25,145 bases of DNA from an uncultured Atopobium sp. (GCA_947252455.1 CAMXVQ010000014.1:1-25145); one strand, 5' to 3'; shown: positions 16,981-25,145, counted from the stretch's first letter. Notes: generated from the letters alone by a model not told the origin. Translations and numbers: made by a program.

Positions 16981-19017
16981 ATGAATTTTATAGTAATTCT
17001 TATTATTCTCTTAACAATTTTAATTTGCACGCTTGTTGCGTTATTTTTGCTTAAAGTAAAGTCTTCAAGTCGTTTTACCCTTGATATTGGCGGCGGTAGT
17101 ACACCGCGCGCGTCTGGTGGTGTCGAAAACTCACCGTCGTCGCATTTTAAGCCTCGTATTATTGGAACTGGCGTTTTTGCGGGTTCAGTTATTGCAGCCT
17201 TGTTTATGCGTTTGTGGAATATGCAGGTTATTTCCTCGTCTTCTTATACCGAGCAAGCCGAAAAAAACCGTACGCGTTCAATTTCAACGCATGCCGCGCG
17301 TGGTCGCATTCTCGATAGAAATGGCGCCGTTTTGGTTGGTAATCGTCCAAGTTTGGTGGTTATTGCTGAACAAAGCGTCCTCGAAGATGAAATAGAGATG
17401 CAGCTTCTTTCAACCCTTATCGGTATTCCAAAGGCTGTGCTTCGTCTTAAGATCGAAGATTCTTTGCAAGGTTTGCAGCGTGGTCGTGTTATTGCGGTTG
17501 ATGTTTCTCGTCGTGTTGTTTCTTATATCAATGCGCACCCTTCGCTTTTTAGTGGTGTTTCAATTGAAGCGCGTAGTCAACGCTCGTACCCTTTAGGGTC
17601 GCTTGCTGGTCAAGTGTTAGGTTATACCGGTGTTATTACGGCTGATCAGCTCAAATCATCTCAAGACTCTCAAGACGAAGGGAAAATTGTTTATGAGCCC
17701 GGAGATGTGGTAGGCCAATCGGGGATTGAAGCGTCGTATGAAAACGTATTGCAAGGCATTAAGGGTGAACAGGTAGTATTCGTTGATGCTGACGGCAATA
17801 TTGTTACTCAAAGCAGCAGTGTAGATGCTCAAAGTGGTTCGGATGTGGTACTCACCATTGACGCCGATATACAAAAGGCGGCAGAAGATTCGCTTGATGC
17901 AACCATTAAACGCTTACAAGACAGCGGTAAGGGTGATTGTTGTGCTGGTTGCGCTATGGTTATGGATGTTACCAACGGAGAAATACTGGCCATGGCTTCG
18001 GCTCCTTCTTTTTCGCCTAATATGTTTGTTGGCGGTATCTCCAGCGATGATTGGGATATGCTCTCATCCAAATCTAGCCATAATCCTTTATTGAATAGAG
18101 GTATTGCAGGTCAATATCCGCCTGCTTCTACTATTAAGCCGCTTTCGTCACTTGCTGCACTTAATGATGGAATTGCTACACCGCAGTCTAGTTATATGTG
18201 TACGGGATATTGGACGGGCTTTGGCTCTGCGTTTGGACAGTACTGTTGGTTGCATACCGGACATGGTCCTATGACGCTTCAAACGGGTATCACTCATTCG
18301 TGCGACGTTGTATTTTACGAAGTTGGTAAGGGATTTTTCTATTCATCTAATAGAGATGGCATGCAGCAAACGTTTAAAAAATGGGGTCTTGGCTCAAAAT
18401 TTCATATAGATTTACCTGGTGAGCTTCAAGGTCGTATTCCAGATGAAAAATGGAAACGTGAATATTTTGCTTCCTATCCTGACGACGCAAAAGCTTGGCA
18501 GGGTGGTGATAATACAAACCTTGCAATAGGACAGGGTGATTTACTTGTTACGCCACTTCAAATGATGTGCATCTATGCTGGCATTGCTAATCGCGGAACA
18601 ATTCCTCAACCTCATCTTATGAAATCAATTAAATCAACGTCTAACTCTGGATCGATTATCGATTACAAGTGTTCTACCAGCATTTCCATTGATGAACATG
18701 ATGAATACATGGATTTGGTACAAAGAGGTTTGTATGGCGTGATTTATGAAGAATCGCAGTCACAAGCATCACATTTTACCAATATGAAAGAAAAAGTTGC
18801 TGGTAAAACTGGTACTGCCGAAACGTCTCATGAGACGCCAACAGGATGGTTTATTGCTTATGCTCCTTATGATAAGCCACGTTATGTTGTTGCAAGTGTT
18901 CTTGAAAACAGTGGTTATGGTAACCAAGGCGCTATGTACGTGGTGCGTGATATATTAGGTGCTATCTATCATGAGCCTGATACCTCAACGTCGGTTGATA
19001 AAATGGGTGCACGATAA
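16981..19017 (+). CDS. mrdA: Penicillin-binding protein 2, elongasome transpeptidase
   Basis: A 678-residue class B PBP that crosslinks peptidoglycan with RodA during elongation. Order: transmembrane segments at about 3-24 and 60-77; pedestal domain with RGRILDRNG (107-115); and a transpeptidase domain with the active-site Ser383 in STIK (383-386), SCD (440-442) and KTGT (609-612). Most homologues have only one membrane anchor, equivalent here to the second (followed by LFMRLWNMQVI). The loop between the two segments is basic (Lys25, Lys27, Arg31, Arg43, Lys57, Arg59), so it is probably cytosolic with the N terminus outside. AGGA lies upstream of the ATG. rodA starts nine bases after the stop. 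Confidence 0.95.
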   Translation: MNFIVILIILLTILICTLVALFLLKVKSSSRFTLDIGGGSTPRASGGVENSPSSHFKPRIIGTGVFAGSVIAALFMRLWNMQVISSSSYTEQAEKNRTRSISTHAARGRILDRNGAVLVGNRPSLVVIAEQSVLEDEIEMQLLSTLIGIPKAVLRLKIEDSLQGLQRGRVIAVDVSRRVVSYINAHPSLFSGVSIEARSQRSYPLGSLAGQVLGYTGVITADQLKSSQDSQDEGKIVYEPGDVVGQSGIEASYENVLQGIKGEQVVFVDADGNIVTQSSSVDAQSGSDVVLTIDADIQKAAEDSLDATIKRLQDSGKGDCCAGCAMVMDVTNGEILAMASAPSFSPNMFVGGISSDDWDMLSSKSSHNPLLNRGIAGQYPPASTIKPLSSLAALNDGIATPQSSYMCTGYWTGFGSAFGQYCWLHTGHGPMTLQTGITHSCDVVFYEVGKGFFYSSNRDGMQQTFKKWGLGSKFHIDLPGELQGRIPDEKWKREYFASYPDDAKAWQGGDNTNLAIGQGDLLVTPLQMMCIYAGIANRGTIPQPHLMKSIKSTSNSGSIIDYKCSTSISIDEHDEYMDLVQRGLYGVIYEESQSQASHFTNMKEKVAGKTGTAETSHETPTGWFIAYAPYDKPRYVVASVLENSGYGNQGAMYVVRDILGAIYHEPDTSTSVDKMGAR

Positions 19018-19026
19018 GGGATTATT

Positions 19027-20316
19027 ATGAATAAAGAACCTAACGCAAAACAACATTACACGTTTGCACGGAGCCATCGCAAATCCCGGTTAACTCCTGC
19101 ACACAAAGACACGCACCGTGCTTTTACCTCATCATCAAAAGTAAGGTCATCTTTATCAGTTTTCTTTGCACGTCTTGCAGGATTTAAGTCTACCTATGGA
19201 CACTTTGATGGGCCGCTGTATCTTATGCAGCTTATTCCAGCCTTGCTTATTGTTGCATTCGGTGCACTCATTATTTATACAGCATCACTTACCATTCCAA
19301 AGGCGTCTTTTGTACGACATGTTGGTGGAATCGTATTTGGCCTTGTTCTAGCAGCTGCTTTGTGGAAATACGACTATCGAGCACTTTCTCGCATGAATTC
19401 GTCACTTTTGGTGTTGGTCATTATTCTTATTTTGATGCCACTCATTCCAGGCCTTGGTGTTCAAGCAAAAGGTTTAACGGGCTGGGTAAAGTTGCCGCTT
19501 TTGGGTTTGCGTTTTCAACCATCCGAGCCTGCCAAGATTGTTGTTATTTTGCTTATGGCATCGCTTTCGAGTGCATATAACGGCAAAATAGAATCGTTGA
19601 AAGATTATATTAAGCTTTGTGCCATTTTGTGCATTCCGTTTATTTTGATTTTGCTTCAACCCGACCTTGGTACTGGTCTTATTGTTATGGTGGTTGGCGC
19701 GTCAATTATTATTTGCTCCGGCGCAAAAAAAGCCTGGGTATTGAGTACAATTGCTCTTATCGTTTTATTAGCAGCGGTTGTTATTTTTTGCTCGATGACC
19801 GAAGGTTTGCCCCATATTCTCAAACAGTATCAAATGAACAGGTTGATTGTTTTTGTTGATCCAACGGTTGACCCAGGTGGTTTTGGTTACAACCTTCAGC
19901 AGGCTAAAATTGCTGTTGGATCAGGAGGCATTTGGGGTAAAGGTATTGGCGGTGCTTCTCAGGCAGGAAGTGGATTTTTGCCTGAGGCACATACCGACTT
20001 TGTTTTTGCTCTGCTTGCCGAAGAATTTGGCTTTGTAGGTTCTTGTATTTTGTTGGCGCTTTTTGGTCTCATGATTTTTTCAACATTGCTGCTTGCACAA
20101 AAAATTGATCTTCCCTTTGGTAAACTTGTACTCGTTGGTTGCGCTACAATGTGGGCGTTTCAATTATTACAAAATGTTGGCATGTGTATTGGTATTATGC
20201 CCATTACAGGTATTCCGCTCCCATTTGTAAGCTTTGGTTCTTCTTCTATGGTGGCACAGTTGTTAAGCGTTGGTCTTGTTCAATCGGTTTGGCATCATCG
20301 ACCTAAGGCTGCATAA
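19027..20316 (+). CDS. rodA: RodA, SEDS-family peptidoglycan glycosyltransferase
   Basis: A 429-residue polytopic membrane protein that polymerises lipid II together with PBP2. About ten transmembrane segments follow a basic, polar N-terminal region of about 60 residues that is longer than usual. Family motifs: LRFQPSEPAK (161-170), LQPDLGTGL with Asp213, NRLIVFVDP, FLPEAHTDFVFALLAEEFGF (317-336), and IGIMPITGIPLPFVSFGSSS near the C terminus. Adjacency to the PBP2 gene separates it from FtsW. It is the last mre-cluster gene; 75 bases without a clear terminator follow. Confidence 0.96.
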   Translation: MNKEPNAKQHYTFARSHRKSRLTPAHKDTHRAFTSSSKVRSSLSVFFARLAGFKSTYGHFDGPLYLMQLIPALLIVAFGALIIYTASLTIPKASFVRHVGGIVFGLVLAAALWKYDYRALSRMNSSLLVLVIILILMPLIPGLGVQAKGLTGWVKLPLLGLRFQPSEPAKIVVILLMASLSSAYNGKIESLKDYIKLCAILCIPFILILLQPDLGTGLIVMVVGASIIICSGAKKAWVLSTIALIVLLAAVVIFCSMTEGLPHILKQYQMNRLIVFVDPTVDPGGFGYNLQQAKIAVGSGGIWGKGIGGASQAGSGFLPEAHTDFVFALLAEEFGFVGSCILLALFGLMIFSTLLLAQKIDLPFGKLVLVGCATMWAFQLLQNVGMCIGIMPITGIPLPFVSFGSSSMVAQLLSVGLVQSVWHHRPKAA

Positions 20317-20391
20317 ACGTGTGCAAGGCCTCAAGCGTTGGATATGTAAGACAGAGAAAAGTATTGCGTGTTCTAAGAGGATGGCTATGAT

Positions 20392-21693
20392 ATGAATAAC
20401 ATAAATTTTTCTTCTGAGGATGTATCTCATCATACAGGTACAAAACCGCTTGTCTTTGCATTATATACTCTGCAGCCTGCACCTTTGTTTAACCTTGTGC
20501 AATCCTATCTTGCACCTCAAACCCGTGATGTAGAGATCGTGCAGCTTTTGGATGGTGATCATTTACCAAATGATTGCAATGCATTATTTCTTATAGGCGA
20601 CGAGGAAAAATCCTCTTGCGATCTTCCCAATGATCACAGCAACCATCAGCTTTTAGATCTTATCCAAGAAGCCGATGCTACTTTAGTTCCTTTCGTAAGT
20701 ATTGCTGAAATCTGTCCGCCTTCTGCCATATCAAATATTTTACAAGGCGGGGCTCCTTGCGAAACGCAAGTTGTTTCATATCTTGTACAAACGTCCAATG
20801 CGTGCAGAGCTACGCTTTCACAGTATTTTGCGCGTTATCACGCTTTATACCAAGCTCAACTAGTTCGTGCATATCCATGGTTTAAGCAGGCTTTAGCACA
20901 CGAAATTGTGCATCGTCATCGGCGTAAAATCACCGATATTGCATCTACTCATTCGTTGTTGTATCCTTTTTTGCCAAAGATTTTGCGCTTAGGTGATATG
21001 CCGCGTATGATTGCCGAAGAGTTTAAGCTCTTGCATGAGCTTTCAGGCTTGTATTCAAACCCCACACAGGTTCATGATGCTTCTTACATACATTCACAGG
21101 CTGTAGTGGGGGATTGTTCAAATTCTAGTACAGGTGAATCTTTGCGGTCTGTACCTTCAGATTACAATGTCGCAGCCACAGGAGTCCATGCTGATCCCGC
21201 TTCCAATCATAAGGTCTACAACGCTGCAGCACTTATCTGCTTAGGCTTTATAAGTCGAAGTCTTGCACGCACTCTTACGAGGCGCCTTCCTTTGCTTTCG
21301 CCTGTCATCAAACCTTGTATTGCCTATGGCGCAGTTACCCTTATGGGGCATGGATACGTGCTTTTACATAGTTCAGATTTTGTTAAACGTGTTGTTGACG
21401 TACTACAACATAATCACCGTACAGCATTGCACAGCACGGGAGCACAAGAAACAATTCATACAGGTAAATCCATATCCTCACAACACAACGACGAAGTCCA
21501 TGGTAGATATGCTCTAGACAATCATCTACAAAATTTGCAAGTTGATAGTGCGCCCGCGCCTATAAGTTGCGCATCTTCTGTGTATCCGATAATTTTTAGT
21601 TCACATATGCACAAAACAGAAGATAATAATGTGTGGTCTTCTGATAGACATCATCAAGATAAAGAACACTATATCGAGATCAAAAGCTCTTAG
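20392..21693 (+). CDS. DUF697-like protein of unknown function
   Basis: 433 residues. Residues 1-110 are a globular region with an alpha/beta feel that I cannot assign. Residues about 165-330 resemble the DUF697 fold by memory of its pattern: a helix ending in PFLPKILRLGDMPRMIAEEF, then LICLGFISRSLARTLTRRLP and PVIKPCIAYGAVTLMGHGY. A roughly 50-residue polar insertion (about 225-275) splits this domain, and a His/Ser-rich 100-residue tail follows. Two weakly hydrophobic helices (about 277-292 and 299-325) suggest membrane contact. ATG 20392 lies 11 bases after AAGAGG, longer than usual. ATG codons at 20381 and 20387 read into TGA 20393-20395, which overlaps this start. No function is claimed. 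Confidence 0.7.
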   Translation: MNNINFSSEDVSHHTGTKPLVFALYTLQPAPLFNLVQSYLAPQTRDVEIVQLLDGDHLPNDCNALFLIGDEEKSSCDLPNDHSNHQLLDLIQEADATLVPFVSIAEICPPSAISNILQGGAPCETQVVSYLVQTSNACRATLSQYFARYHALYQAQLVRAYPWFKQALAHEIVHRHRRKITDIASTHSLLYPFLPKILRLGDMPRMIAEEFKLLHELSGLYSNPTQVHDASYIHSQAVVGDCSNSSTGESLRSVPSDYNVAATGVHADPASNHKVYNAAALICLGFISRSLARTLTRRLPLLSPVIKPCIAYGAVTLMGHGYVLLHSSDFVKRVVDVLQHNHRTALHSTGAQETIHTGKSISSQHNDEVHGRYALDNHLQNLQVDSAPAPISCASSVYPIIFSSHMHKTEDNNVWSSDRHHQDKEHYIEIKSS

Positions 21694-21713
21694 ATTGGCC
21701 TGCTCGTATTTTT

Positions 21714-21746
21714 ATGCTCTATTTGGGAGAGTATTGTTTTTTATTT
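21714..21746 (+). terminator. Rho-independent terminator after the DUF697-like gene
   Basis: ATGCTCT (21714-21720) pairs with AGAGTAT (21728-21734) with one G-U pair over a seven-base loop. A T-rich tail, TGTTTTTTATTTT, follows. It ends the transcription unit before the rplU promoter. Confidence 0.7.
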
Positions 21747-21849
21747 TGTGGTTATTATGAAGACAACCATACGTTTGGTAAAAAATGTGCATTCAACTGC
21801 ACGTTCTTATCTTGCCATGCGGTTGTATAAAAAGTCTTCTTTCCCTTTA

Positions 21850-21879
21850 TTGACTTTACCGCTGGTTTTAGAGTAAGAT
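21850..21879 (+). promoter_or_regulatory. rplU-rpmA promoter
   Basis: TTGACT (21850-21855) and TAAGAT (21874-21879) are spaced by 18 bases. The -10 ends 40 bases before the rplU ATG. The short leader holds CTGT, ACAG and CTGT (21886-21903), where the middle arm could pair with either neighbour. Confidence 0.65.
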
Positions 21880-21919
21880 TGGGAGCTGTTGCACAGATAC
21901 TGTAATGAAGGGTTAGCAC

Positions 21920-22270
21920 ATGTACGCAATCGTTACCACTGGTGGCAAGCAGTATAAGGTTGCCAAGGGCGACATTATTAGTGTTGAGAAGCTCGACGCG
22001 CAACCTGGCGACAAGGTTAAGCTTGACGTTCTTATGCTCAATGATGGTAAAAAAACCATTTGTGATGCCGCTACGTTATCAAAGAAAAAAGTTACCTGTG
22101 AGGTACTTGAGCAATACAAAGACAAAAAGGTCATTGTGTTTAAACTCAAGAAACGTAAACGTTATCACCGCACAAAGGGACATCGTCAAAACCTTACTAA
22201 GCTTGTTGTGTCAAGCTTACCAACTACTCGTTCTGCCGCTGCTAAAAAGGCAGACAGTACCGAAGCTTAA
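21920..22270 (+). CDS. rplU: Large-subunit ribosomal protein bL21
   Basis: A 116-residue 50S protein that binds 23S rRNA. It opens with MYAIVTTGGKQYKVAKGD and has KKRKRYHRTKGHRQ in the RNA-binding loop, both typical. About 14 extra residues rich in Ala, Lys and Ser extend past the usual 102-residue end. GAAGGG precedes the ATG. It is followed by rpmA after 51 bases, the usual pairing. Confidence 0.97.
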   Translation: MYAIVTTGGKQYKVAKGDIISVEKLDAQPGDKVKLDVLMLNDGKKTICDAATLSKKKVTCEVLEQYKDKKVIVFKLKKRKRYHRTKGHRQNLTKLVVSSLPTTRSAAAKKADSTEA

Positions 22271-22321
22271 GGCTTATGGGTTGCAAGATTAAGTTGATTG
22301 AACGTATAAGGTAGGTTAGTT

Positions 22322-22570
22322 ATGGCACATAAAAAAGGTTTGGGTTCATCCCGTAATGGTCGTGATTCCAACGCACAGCGCCTTGGTACCAAGGTTTTTG
22401 GTGGCCAAGACATTAAAGCTGGTCAGATTATTGTTCGTCAACGTGGTACTCACATTACTCCTGGTGAGAATGTCGGTCGCGGTAAAGACGATACATTGTT
22501 TGCGTTAGCAGACGGTAAAGTTGAGTTTGTAAAAGGTGCAAAACATTTTGTACACGTTCGTACTGCATAG
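22322..22570 (+). CDS. rpmA: Large-subunit ribosomal protein bL27
   Basis: An 82-residue 50S protein whose N terminus reaches the peptidyl transferase centre. It starts MAHKKGLGSSRNGRDS directly, so it lacks the cleavable nine-residue extension of Firmicutes L27. Accordingly no Prp-like protease gene lies between rplU and rpmA, where Firmicutes often keep it. RQRGTHITPGENVGRGKDDT is the family core. A terminator follows at 22614. Confidence 0.97.
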   Translation: MAHKKGLGSSRNGRDSNAQRLGTKVFGGQDIKAGQIIVRQRGTHITPGENVGRGKDDTLFALADGKVEFVKGAKHFVHVRTA

Positions 22571-22572
22571 TT

Positions 22573-22602
22573 TTGTAATCTACAAACGAGATTTTATATA
22601 AT
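22573..22602 (+). promoter_or_regulatory. Promoter-like pair just before the rpmA terminator
   Basis: TTGTAA (22573-22578) and TATAAT (22597-22602) are spaced by 18 bases. A transcript starting near 22609 would run at once into the hairpin at 22614. It could be chance in AT-rich DNA, or a promoter whose read-through is limited by that hairpin. Confidence 0.35.
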
Positions 22603-22613
22603 GATCTAACATA

Positions 22614-22641
22614 AACCCGTCTGATTGAGGCGGGTTATTTT
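22614..22641 (+). terminator. Rho-independent terminator after rpmA
   Basis: AACCCGTC pairs with GGCGGGTT (one G-U pair) around a seven-base loop, followed by ATTTT. It is the strongest GC-rich hairpin in the window and separates rplU-rpmA from trpS. Confidence 0.8.
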
Positions 22642-22715
22642 GTATCTGTTTGAAGATACCACGCGCGTGTTCTGTAAGCATAAGCTATGGTCAGGTAAAG
22701 TTGTGAGGTGTTAAG

Positions 22716-23765
22716 ATGCCCAACGAAAAAAGTTATGAGAAAGCATTAGAAACAAGTAATGCAATACAGCAAGATCTTGCTGTTCATCCGCAATCATATA
22801 CTATGCTTACCGGCGATAGACCAACAGGAAGGCTCCATCTTGGTCATTACTTTGGAACGCTTAAAGAGCGTGTTCGTCTGCAAAATATGGGTATTAACAC
22901 CAATATTGTAATTGCCGATTACCAAGTTATTACCGATCGCGACACTACCGAGCACATTGCTGATAATGTGTATAACATGGTTATTGATTATCTTGCCTGT
23001 GGTATCGATCCAGATAAAACCATGATTTTTACGCACTCGGCAATTCCTGCTGAAAATCAGTTAATGCTTCCGTTTTTGTCGCTTCTTACCGAAGCCGAAA
23101 TGGAGCGTAACCCTACCGTTAAAGCCGAACAAGAAGCCTCTGGTCATGCACTTACGGGCTTGTTGCTTACCTATCCCGTTCATCAGGCTTGCGATATTCT
23201 CTTTTGCAAAGGAAATATTGTTCCGGTTGGGCGCGATCAGCTTCCACACATTGAAGCTACCAATAAAATTGCGCATCGTTTTAATGCACGCTATGGTAAT
23301 GTTTTCCCCGAGGTAAACGGTTTACTTACGTCTATGCCGCTGCTTCCGGGCTTAGATGGACGCAAGATGAGTAAATCCTATGGTAATGCCATTTCTTTGT
23401 GTATGGATGAGCAGCAAACTGCAAAACTTATTAAGAAATCAAAGACCGACTCCGAGCGTATGATTACCTTTGATCCTGAAGCTCGCCCAGGTGTTTCGGC
23501 ATTACTTACCACGGCAGGTATTTGCCTTAATCGTGATCCACAAGAAATTGCTGAAGAGATTGGTAATGCAGGCTCAGGCACGCTTAAATCATTAGTTATT
23601 GATGCTGTTAATTCTTATTTTGAGCCAATTCGCGCAAAGCGTCGTGAGCTTGAGCAGGATATGTCTTATATAAAAGATGTTTTACATCAGGGTAATGCGC
23701 GCGCATGCGCTAAAGCAGAGCAGACGCTTGCAGAAGTTCGTGAGGCAATGGGTATGGTTTACTAA
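22716..23765 (+). CDS. trpS: Tryptophanyl-tRNA synthetase
   Basis: A 349-residue class I synthetase that charges tRNA-Trp. The HIGH-type motif reads TGRLHLGHYFG (about residues 37-47), and KMSKS lies in GLDGRKMSKSYGNA. DRPTGRLHLGH and LTEAEMERNPTVK mark the branch of TrpRS common in clostridia and related anaerobes; I infer this from memory. About 25 extra residues precede the usual N terminus. The ATG has GAGGTG about seven bases upstream. It is probably monocistronic: a terminator lies upstream and a hairpin follows 16 bases after the stop. No T-box is visible in the short leader. Confidence 0.96.
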   Translation: MPNEKSYEKALETSNAIQQDLAVHPQSYTMLTGDRPTGRLHLGHYFGTLKERVRLQNMGINTNIVIADYQVITDRDTTEHIADNVYNMVIDYLACGIDPDKTMIFTHSAIPAENQLMLPFLSLLTEAEMERNPTVKAEQEASGHALTGLLLTYPVHQACDILFCKGNIVPVGRDQLPHIEATNKIAHRFNARYGNVFPEVNGLLTSMPLLPGLDGRKMSKSYGNAISLCMDEQQTAKLIKKSKTDSERMITFDPEARPGVSALLTTAGICLNRDPQEIAEEIGNAGSGTLKSLVIDAVNSYFEPIRAKRRELEQDMSYIKDVLHQGNARACAKAEQTLAEVREAMGMVY

Positions 23766-23780
23766 GGTAGAAGTAGGGTC

Positions 23781-23807
23781 AAAGGGTTTGTGTCCGCACG
23801 AACCTTT
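23781..23807 (+). terminator. Strong hairpin after trpS, possible terminator
   Basis: GGTTTGTG pairs with CACGAACC (one G-U pair) around TCCG, extended by AAA/TTT across a bulged G. There is no proper U-tract after it, so termination here is uncertain. Confidence 0.45.
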
Positions 23808-23911
23808 ATGCGTACTCACCTTGGTTTGTATGTTTCTTTTGAATATAGACACATAAGGCGCGTCTTTACTTGCATGTGCGCGTGTTTTCATTTATAGTAG
23901 CTTACGCACTG

Positions 23912-23941
23912 TTGTTAGGGGTTGTGTTACGTACATATGTA
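23912..23941 (+). promoter_or_regulatory. Candidate tRNA-Val promoter
   Basis: TTGTTA (23912-23917) and TATGTA (23936-23941) are spaced by 18 bases and end 27 bases before the tRNA. The match is moderate. Confidence 0.4.
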
Positions 23942-23968
23942 TACCCTAAGATGTGCTTTGTTTGATGT

Positions 23969-24043
23969 GGGCGTTTAGCTCAGGGGGAGAGCGCTTCCCT
24001 GACACGGAAGAGGTCAGAAGTTCAAATCTTCTAACGCCCACCA
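23969..24043 (+). tRNA. tRNA-Val, anticodon GAC
   Basis: Cloverleaf: acceptor GGGCGTT/AACGCCC, D-stem GCTC/GAGC, anticodon stem CTTCC/GGAAG with loop CTGACAC (anticodon GAC), T-stem AGAAG/CTTCT with TTCAAAT, discriminator A and an encoded CCA. It stands alone, with a T-rich stretch after it. Confidence 0.96.
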
Positions 24044-24091
24044 TTTTCTTTTAATCCATGTATAAGGTAATAATTTAAAGTATATAACTTT

Positions 24092-24128
24092 GTTTATGCT
24101 TCCTAGAGGCATAAACGTCATGTTTATG
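24092..24128. other. Three-arm alternative hairpin between convergent genes
   Basis: GTTTATGC (24092-24099) can pair with GCATAAAC (24109-24116). That same middle arm can instead pair with GTTTATG (24122-24128). The two stem-loops exclude each other. They lie between tRNA-Val and the converging membrane-protein gene, so bidirectional termination is the simplest role, though a U-tract is poor on both strands. Confidence 0.45.
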
Positions 24129-24165
24129 GAGCTTATCGACGTAATACTTTATAGGCTTATTGTTG

Positions 24166-25145
24166 CTATAATCTTGATTTCTTTTTTGATTGGGATTTTG
24201 TTTTGCTATGTATAGCAATTCTTACCCCATCGCTGTGAGGCGATGTATATTCTTTAATGCCTCTTTGTGCGAGACGTTTAACTCGTTTTTCTAGGTGAGT
24301 CCATCGTGCATGTATAGTTGCTTGGTGTGCGGAGCGCAAGCCCAGTAATGGAACAGCTGCAAGAACGGGTAAGAAATACTCAACCATACGCCATACTACA
24401 TAACCTGCAGCGGTATTTATCCCAAACATTGGCATGAATAGGAATGCAAAACCGCCTTCGGCACCAAGCGTGCCACCTGGTAGCGGAACAGCGGAGGTGA
24501 GCAATTCGAGCATGCTTCCACAGGCAAGGCAAGTGAGAAGATCTGCAGGTAAACCAAATGCTTTAAGAACAAACCACGGCAGGGCATATAAGCAGCCCAG
24601 CTGAAAGAGTGTTATAACAAGAGCAAGAAACATCTCTGGAAGGTTTTTAGCAGCTGATTTAAAACCGTGAGAAAATTCTATAATCTGCGTTTCCAGCGTT
24701 GCTGACCATGCTTGACAGGTTTTTCTAAAGTAGCCGATGTGAGACATCATACGAAGTACAAACTTAGCAATACTTGCGATACTTTGTGGCCAAAGACAAA
24801 CGGCAAGTAGGCCAAATACCTGCAGAATTTTAAAGAGGAAAAGTGCTGCTCCTACGTAGAATACGTCGCCGTAGGTTTCAAAGAAATAGTGGCCTCTAAA
24901 AATCATCATAAGGGCTGCAAATATGCCTTCGCCTGCTTCGTAAATAATAAAACGGGTATATTCAAGGGCCCCTGCTTGCGCAATTGAAAGTCCTGCGCGC
25001 GTCAGCCTAAAAATTTGTGAAGGAGGACCTCCTGCACCGTTAGGCGTTAAGTTGTAGAAAAATATGCCCGACGCTTCTACACTCATAAGATCGCGTATAC
25101 CAACAGGACTATGTGGGTCTTTGATAACTGCTATAACATACGCGC
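24166..25145 (-). CDS. Lysylphosphatidylglycerol synthase/flippase-type membrane protein (PF03706-like), start outside window
   Basis: The frame stays open to the right edge, giving at least 325 residues, so the ATG at 25086 is internal rather than the true start. The protein is polytopic, with about six hydrophobic segments visible. It has FFYNLTPNGAGGPPSQIFRL and later VPLPGGTLGAEGGFAFLF, the two glycine/proline motifs typical of the UPF0104/LPG_synthase_TM family, and ends in a strongly basic tail (KSKTKSQSKKKSRL-like). Known members include the membrane part of MprF and stand-alone proteins that move or help make lipid-linked molecules. The catalytic aminoacyltransferase domain of MprF is not seen in this part. 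The substrate is unknown. It converges on tRNA-Val. Confidence 0.82.
   Translation of the reverse strand, partial: AYVIAVIKDPHSPVGIRDLMSVEASGIFFYNLTPNGAGGPPSQIFRLTRAGLSIAQAGALEYTRFIIYEAGEGIFAALMMIFRGHYFFETYGDVFYVGAALFLFKILQVFGLLAVCLWPQSIASIAKFVLRMMSHIGYFRKTCQAWSATLETQIIEFSHGFKSAAKNLPEMFLALVITLFQLGCLYALPWFVLKAFGLPADLLTCLACGSMLELLTSAVPLPGGTLGAEGGFAFLFMPMFGINTAAGYVVWRMVEYFLPVLAAVPLLGLRSAHQATIHARWTHLEKRVKRLAQRGIKEYTSPHSDGVRIAIHSKTKSQSKKKSRL

Noticed and set aside
22642..22715. T-box or other tryptophan riboswitch before trpS
   Set aside because: The leader is too short and no specifier loop or antiterminator motif is visible.
23682..23891. Small minus-strand gene after trpS
   Set aside because: It overlaps trpS, has no ribosome binding site or recognisable motif, and looks like a shadow frame.
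23969..24043. tRNA-Val as an integration site
   Set aside because: No integrase or repeated tRNA 3' end is present in the window.

Overview
The window looks like chromosomal core DNA from a low-GC actinobacterium. The best guess is a Coriobacteriia member of the Atopobium/Fannyhessea type. This rests on AT-rich coding sequence, a complete rod-shape cluster, an L27 with no cleavable N-terminal extension, tRNAs with encoded CCA, and frequent GTG starts. That assignment is inference. I see no phage, transposon, CRISPR or plasmid genes, and no gene-free stretch longer than about 230 bases.

Left half (1-8452, minus strand): an aromatic amino acid block. In transcription order it reads tRNA-Arg(CCG), tyrA, aroB, aroA, aroC, pheA, then an aroE-aroK fusion, followed by a hairpin terminator. 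Most junctions overlap or lie within 10 bases; the one real gap is 156 bases between aroB and aroA. Beyond the terminator lies a separate minus-strand gene that runs off the left edge. It has an open frame with a GTG start at 937 and encodes a glucose-type PTS EIIB domain joined by a polar linker to a type II 3-dehydroquinate dehydratase (AroQ). Together these genes cover every step from DAHP to prephenate and on to phenylpyruvate and hydroxyphenylpyruvate. DAHP synthase itself is not in the window. The EIIB-AroQ fusion is the most unusual item here. PEP feeds both the PTS and two steps of the shikimate pathway, so a direct regulatory link is conceivable but unproven.

Middle (8453-12919, plus strand): a divergent intergenic region with an inverted repeat and a tandem 17-base repeat precedes a P-type cation ATPase resembling CtpE. 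A membrane-anchored double zinc-ribbon protein and a cytosolic cyclophilin follow.

Right half (12946-20316): a TPR/one-TM protein leads into mreB, mreC, mreD, mrdA (PBP2) and rodA, the elongasome that builds the lateral wall. A divergent DUF697-like protein follows (20392-21693), and then a terminator. After that come a promoter with rplU-rpmA, a second terminator, trpS and tRNA-Val(GAC). At the right edge a minus-strand gene for an LPG-synthase/flippase-type membrane protein enters the window without its start.
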